This document shows, piece after piece, positions 59,101 to 64,000 of a stretch of 64,000 nt of DNA; position 1 is the first letter of the stretch, and every line of letters starts with the position of its first letter. Location of the stretch: contig NC_088324.1 in NCBI RefSeq assembly GCF_910592395.1, positions 10,628,953 to 10,692,952 on the forward strand. The letters run 5' to 3'. A program made the translations under genes and the position numbers. The stretch is from Lineus longissimus (taxonomy: Eukaryota; Nemertea; Pilidiophora; Heteronemertea; Lineidae). The notes beneath the pieces are model-generated. The model searched no databases, had not been told where the DNA came from, and saw only the letters and a program-made list of their open reading frames with translations.

Positions 59101-61969
59101 ACAAGCCATTCGATAATGAAATAAAAACTGGAACACCTGGTAGTTGATACGTGTTTGTGTTTGGTATTGTGAAGTATCATGGACATTGGTGTTGCCATCA
59201 AGACTGTATATAGAAGCCTTTTGATTTGGGATACATACATGTAGGGATGAGCCTAATTTGAAGGAAGTTCTGCAAATGAGAAGAGTGCTATTTGCATTGT
59301 TGTCATACAGCGTTCAAATTCAATATCATCATCTACATACATTTATGCACAGCCAGTTGATATGCAAGTCAGGCAACTGTTCATCTCTGATGCAAAGGCA
59401 TGCTATTATTGTTGAATGATGGATGGATAATTTCATTCATGTCACTGTTTTATTTGCTCAGCATCTCCCATAATTTGTGTTATGACTACAGTCTACAGAG
59501 TTAGTGGCTAAGGGGGATGGGTACGATTGATATTGTTTAGTTTCTCAGCTGATTTTGCTTAGTTGGCTAGTTTATCGGAAAACTGGTGCACATATGGACA
59601 TACTTGTACATGTACTTCCTACATGTTCTGTAGCCATTGGTTGCGGAATCCATAGAAGCAGTCTGCCTAACTCTGCAACTGTTTGTTGGCTGCGATGCCG
59701 AAGGATCTAAAAAATGAAGAGTTGGGGAGGAGGTCTCGCCAACTTGTTTAGTTTCCCTGGCCGAAGATATGCCCATATTGACATCCAGGGTATTGATATC
59801 ATCATCGTCATCATCATCATCATCATCATAATTACTGGGGTCATAGCCCTGCTGGGAGTACATGGAGTCCACCATAGGTTACTGTCCACCACACTCAATG
59901 TATGAATGTATGCCAGCCTGCGTACTATTTTGATTGTAGTGGTTTTGAGATTCCTCAGCATAATCAAATTGTCGGTAATTATTGATCAGCAAAGCTATCT
60001 TCCAAAGATGTGCTGTGGGGCCGGGGATTGTACGGGTATGCTGAGGAATTAGCAATTAGTGTACAAAAAGGCTAGCATGGCTAGGCTAATCAACATTATG
60101 TTCCAGTGTAATGAAGAACGATCTGAAGCAATCATTGGGCTGTAGTATGTGTGTAGTCCATTTTACGAAAAAATAACACTTGTAGATATATTAAGATTCG
60201 TCCAAGCCTTGGAAGTGTATGTCCTACATGAGGTTTTGAAAAGAGATAAGGAATTAAACCACATTCAAAACTTGTGGACAAAGCCGTCAGGTCTGTAGGG
60301 GATCATTTGGTTGTAAGATTAGGGTCTGGTTCACTTCATACGGAATTTTAGTAGGCCCTGGGGATCCAAAGGGGTTGGCCCATCCACTGACATGACTGAG
60401 TGGGTTTAAAATGACACTTCATGTATGGCACCACTGTCAATACCCTACTGTTTTTCCAATTTAACAGGCACAACACTATTTGATTACGGTTGGTTTATAT
60501 AACACACATCATACTATACTTTTTGTTTTTTGGCAGATCTCGGTGGCTTAAATATGTTGGGGTCAGTAGCCAATGTCGCCGTCAAGAAATCTAAGAAACT
60601 TTAAAATACCAAGATAGCCCTTGTATTGTAAAGGGCCCACTCTCAGCTAAAGACAGAGCAAGTGCTCGAAGAAGGGATCTAAGTGACTTGTCAAAGGCAT
60701 GTTACAAGTTGTGGGCCATTCCTACATTGTAAAACCTGGCCTCAAATTAAGCCTTGGGCATGGGACCCTCTCAACTAAACCTACCCTCCCCAACCTTCAA
60801 TGATTGATTCTTCCTCTCAGGAACAAGCTTTTTCCATTTGTGTCATTGGTCATTGACCTTGGTCGTTATCGTTACAGATTCTACGAGCAGTACTCCCAAA
60901 CCTGGGCCACAGAACACGACACCCCAACCCCAGGGGTCACCTATCTTCACAGACACCAATCAAGGACAGAAGCCGCTGCGGAGTGCCCTCAGACAAAGTG
61001 GAGGTAAGAAGACGCTTTCTACTATTTTGACTCGAAACGTTGCCATTACGTGCAGGGGTTTCCTCTGGTTGCTAAAGAGTGGAGATCGAGTCCAATTTCC
61101 AAAAAGGCTAGAGCATTTTTGATAGAACTGCAGATCCACTACGAAATCTGTCAGGTGCTTTTAGCTACATCTTGGGCCAGAGGAAAATTTAGAGTCAAGA
61201 CATCATTTCTATTCAGCAATCTTCCGACTCTTACATTCACCTCCTAATATTCTGTGAATGCAATTTCAATACTGACTTGGGTGCAACTCAGCTTTCAGCA
61301 CTTGGTTAACCATCTCCAGTGGGGGTATCTTAACCCCTATCAATTCCTACTGTATAAAGTGTTGCTTCGACTTTCAGATATGAATCGTAACATCAATGAC
61401 CCGACGAGAATTCCCCCTAAACCTCTCCATGACGACAACCGGAGCCTCAACAACTCGAGTATGCAGTCACCAAGGGTGAGTGTCAATTTCAATTGAGATG
61501 TATTTAGAGTCAACCTTCCCTTCATCTCATCCCAATGGATTGGACTTGTACTCGACTGGCAGTAATAGTGAGTCTGGGTGGAGGAAAGCCAATAAGGTTT
61601 TAAAAGTGCATTGCTCAAGGACACAAAGATGAAACAGCAGTGATACCTCCTTGTGTCGATTCCAAAGTTTGTTGGAACTTGTTACACGTAGACTGGGGGG
61701 GATTTCTCCAGTCGACCGTGGCCTATCCATATGGCTTTGACTTCAATTTCAGTGTGTCTCCTTTTCTTTCACTTGCATTTCAGTCACTTCGATCCCCTGC
61801 TCGGTGTTGTCATCTCTCAGCCATCTCTCAGCCTTGCAGAATTTTGAGGTGAAATCTATATCAAGTCAGGATAAAGCTTAAAGTTATATTGAATTATTTC
61901 ATGAGTAATTTTTTTTCTCTTCAGGACATACAAGACCTGTTTAGAAATCAACATTTTGCGTTAGACGAA
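56141..61969 (+). CDS. WDR47: WDR47, LisH/CTLH/WD40 protein (N-terminal part only)
   Basis: Neuronal microtubule-associated protein (nemitin) that works with CAMSAP proteins at microtubule minus ends. Exons visible: 56141-57689, 60878-61003, 61378-61475 and 61925-61969. Splice phases are consistent (1, 1, 0, 0). LisH at about 10-42 (DEQDVIKMVLEFLQNRDLNI), CTLH at about 45-102 (QLILDGQWDDVVDFIHPLQG), then a helical region, a Met/Gly-rich segment (RRGMGMSMDMGMMSR), a Pro-rich stretch (RRGSPPPPLAPSPG) and a charged coiled coil (KQRFQKEMQEKEKQRLEYER). Later exons are Ser/Pro-rich (STPKPGPQNTTPQPQGS; DPTRIPPKPLHDDNRS). The seven C-terminal WD40 repeats are not in the window, so the gene is truncated by the window edge. 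The start ATG follows a 5' UTR acceptor. The last small exon is less certain. Confidence 0.92.
59640..60050 (-). pseudogene. Coding-like relic of unknown origin in the WDR47 intron
   Basis: On the minus strand, consecutive segments read like protein but are broken: NSSAYPYNPRPHSTSLEDSF, a frameshift, NNYRQFDYAEESQNHYNQ, a TAA stop, then MVDSMYSQQGYDPSNY, a run of ten Asp (an ATC microsatellite at 59800-59829 on plus) and INTLDVNMGISSARETK. The Tyr/Gln/Asn/Ser bias persists across the breaks, which is more than chance would give. No known domain is recognised. It could be a retrocopy fragment or exons of a minus-strand gene that I have joined wrongly. Confidence 0.35.
60537..60604 (+). CDS. 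WDR47: Candidate alternative terminal exon of WDR47
   Basis: A TTTTTTGGCAG acceptor opens DLGGLNMLGSVANVAVKKSK and then KL-stop, in phase with the donor at 57689. With no donor inside, use of it would end the protein after 538 residues without WD40 repeats and with a basic tail. I saw no AATAAA close behind it, so support is partial. Confidence 0.4.
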
Positions 61970-62825
61970 GTAAATATTATTTTACGTTGAATGCTTTACA
62001 CTTAGTTCACTCCAAACCTTTGGGCACTGAGGATGATTGAGGAAAAAGAGAAAAAAAACTGACAGAAAATCAGCAAGGCCTGTAACTGTAAAATCTGGCC
62101 TAATCTTTTGCCATTACTCCTTTGAAGACTTTCTTTGATCAACGCTGCAACTAGGTGGTGATACACATTCATCCTCAGGCCTCACATTTTACAAGCCTTG
62201 TTCATATTGCTACTAACTGATATGGACATCCTATCATACCAGTACCGGTAATATCAAAATATTGAAAAAAACCACCAGAAATTTGCTTTTCTTTCCGGTA
62301 ATTCAAACTTACTCAACACATCATTTTCATCCTTGGTGGAAGAGGTACGCGCCACCCACGGTGAACATAGCTGACATTGGCTTGTGCTCTCGCGTACAGT
62401 GGTTTTGTACATTAGTGAGTTTGTCCATCTGTGTACGTAGTTTATATTGAATATTTTATTTCAATATGGAAGTGAATATAGAAGGATTTGGGGGAGAAAT
62501 AGTTGAGAGCAGCTGTGTTTTGTAAATATGTTTTGAAGTTTGTTCAGTTAATAATGTGTTCCGGTTGTGCTCTAGAGTGTCATTTTTGGTTTGGGAATAT
62601 GAAGCGCACAGCTCCATCATCATGGTGCAGGGTGGTACACTCGAGTGAAATGCATTTGTTCCCCATTATATATACACCCTGGCTACATATTCCTTGCACT
62701 TGGTTTCGGAATTGCATTGAATTTACCTCCGAAATGACAGCACTGATGATACTGAATCACAAATTGACTCACAGGTAGTGAAAGGCACCTTCTGTCTCCT
62801 GGCTTGGTCGCGGAATGTTTGGCTT

Positions 62826-63062
62826 TCTCCATTCTCCAAGCAGATCGAAGGATATTCTTTTTGCCATCACGGATTCCTATAGCACCACGGTGTCCCGGAT
62901 GTGTCACAGGCGCACAATGTTATCAGAATCAAGACCCATAGCGATCAGTCACCTCAAAACCTACAGAATAAAACCTGGTCATAAAAGAGTATGTGTAGAG
63001 TTTATTAACTTGTGTGTATCAAATTATTCTGGGCTGATCGATCCCTATGATTCTGGTATCAT
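62826..63062. repeat. Dispersed repeat, copy 2 (first copy at 20610-20868)
   Basis: Matches the copy in the NEK-A intron in the same orientation, with the same block order. It lies in the WDR47 intron region. Confidence 0.6.
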
Positions 63063-63464
63063 GTGCATGGCGGATAAAAAATGGTGGCTTGTTTTGGCGG
63101 TCATGGAATGATGTAGTTATGCAACTAGGCAGGAGTCTAAGCTTTCCCACTCTGCATCAGGAGTGGACTCATCTTAGATGATCTTGAGGTTTCTGTGTTC
63201 TGCATGCAGGATCAAAGGAGTTGCACCGACTCACTAAAGCATTGCGTGAACTCACCAACTGTATTTTGCATTGTTGAGAGTCACGTTATTCTGTTTCGTA
63301 TTCGTTACTTTTCTTTCAATGATCTTTTGAAATAACCATTTTCAATAGTTGATGTGTTTTAAAAAACTAGAAAACACAGTTGAGATTGTAGTCTTAACCA
63401 TTCCCTTCAGCTGTAAATTGTAGCTTTAAAACGAGATGATGTGGAATTCAGTAGTCTCTATCAC

Positions 63465-63480
63465 TCACTAGAGGGCAGCA
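63465..63480 (+). promoter_or_regulatory. CTCF-like motif TCACTAGAGGGCAGCA
   Basis: Matches the vertebrate CTCF consensus CCASYAGRKGGCRSYR at all but the first base. It is not in the CCACCAGGGGGC repeat family, so it is an independent site. Whether CTCF binds it is inference. Confidence 0.45.
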
Positions 63481-64000
63481 CATGATGAAAGCATCGCAAC
63501 AATGATTGGAGCGCCTTGGCGACGAGATTTATTCCCCTGGTGCTGCCCCCAACCAGATTAACAGACACTATTTCATGTGATGTGCTGATTGCAGTGTGTG
63601 TTGCTTTTTCTAAATCGATCACATATTGCTGTGTGTTTGGTGTAGAGTGTTGTTGGTACACCTTATTTTGTTTTATGTAATTTTTTGAATCTTTAACATA
63701 CTTTTCTTTTGGTTTGATTGAATACAGCTTTACATGATAACCACCAGTTCCTTGTACTTCTGCTAGATGGAGACACTTATGCTAGCGAAGACACTTCACA
63801 ACCAAACAATCAAATCTTGTGTTCGTTTCATTTTGGGAGGCATTGTCAAGAAATCATTTGTTCTAAACACTTTTTTGCTTTGAGCCCTCTTTACAATATA
63901 ACTTTGCATCGACAGACAAGACACAGTGAACAATTTAAGAAATATGTTATTTCGTTCGTGTTGCTTTTGTTTAGTTGCTTTGTTTCACATTAGTTTTTAT

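Larger units (their letters stand above)
61970..64000 (+). other. WDR47: WDR47 intron or following sequence, no exon recognised
   Basis: Nothing here resembles the next WDR47 exons or WD40 repeats, so it is presumably one long intron continuing past the window. It holds the dispersed repeat at 62826-63062 and a strong CTCF-like motif at 63465-63480. Confidence 0.5.

Noticed and set aside
1-64000. CRISPR arrays, operons, ribosome binding sites, prophage or replication origins
   Set aside because: The window is clearly a spliced animal nuclear sequence; the regular repeats are satellite or transposon derived, without the repeat-spacer structure of CRISPR.

Overview
This is an intron-rich, repeat-dense animal nuclear window. 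The conserved genes are single-copy bilaterian housekeeping families. The repeats (a TTTTTAGCTCACC palindrome followed by a long CGT-triplet run, many short CAG...CTG terminal-inverted-repeat elements, ACATGTA-rich introns) resemble marine invertebrate DNA, most likely a spiralian such as a mollusc, brachiopod or annelid. I cannot fix the species.

Layout. 1-18.6 kb has no recognisable conserved gene. It holds a decayed LINE fragment (2.1-2.5 kb), a 52-bp minisatellite (3.9-5.5 kb), a terminal-inverted-repeat element (7.0-7.2 kb), a 1,645-bp macrosatellite of nearly five copies (7.2-15.1 kb) and a dispersed repeat with a triplet run (15.4-16.1 kb). At 18.6-28.7 kb lie two NEK6/NEK7-type mitotic kinase genes, head to head. 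Each carries the same ordered pair of alternative first exons, and both members of the pair encode the ATP-binding loop. At 30.9-40.6 kb, minus strand, is CACYBP (Siah-1/calcyclin-binding protein). Its 6.5-kb second intron contains two same-strand modules encoding Myb/SANT-like proteins. Each has its own polyadenylation signal and can be read in frame from the CACYBP N-terminal exons, so the locus may have three alternative C-termini. At 41.1-48.8 kb is syntaxin-6 (plus), divergent from CACYBP over a 0.5-kb promoter interval; one of its introns looks U12-type. At 51.9-55.5 kb is EEFSEC, the selenocysteine elongation factor (minus). From 56.1 kb to the end is the 5' half of WDR47 (plus), cut by the window edge before its WD40 repeats, and divergent from EEFSEC.

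The genes do not form an operon. They act in mitosis (NEK6/7), ubiquitin ligase scaffolding (CACYBP), endosome-to-Golgi membrane fusion (STX6), selenoprotein translation (EEFSEC) and microtubule biology (WDR47). CACYBP, STX6 and NEK7 also lie together on human chromosome 1q, so the linkage is probably ancestral. All gene models rest on reading-frame and splice-phase bookkeeping: every complete model sums to a multiple of three and is close to the vertebrate protein length.

The most unusual feature is the CACYBP locus. In both nested modules the first 3' splice site lies exactly 9 nt beyond the CAG...CTG end of an inverted-repeat element, which suggests that a transposon shaped or was duplicated with the alternative terminal exons.
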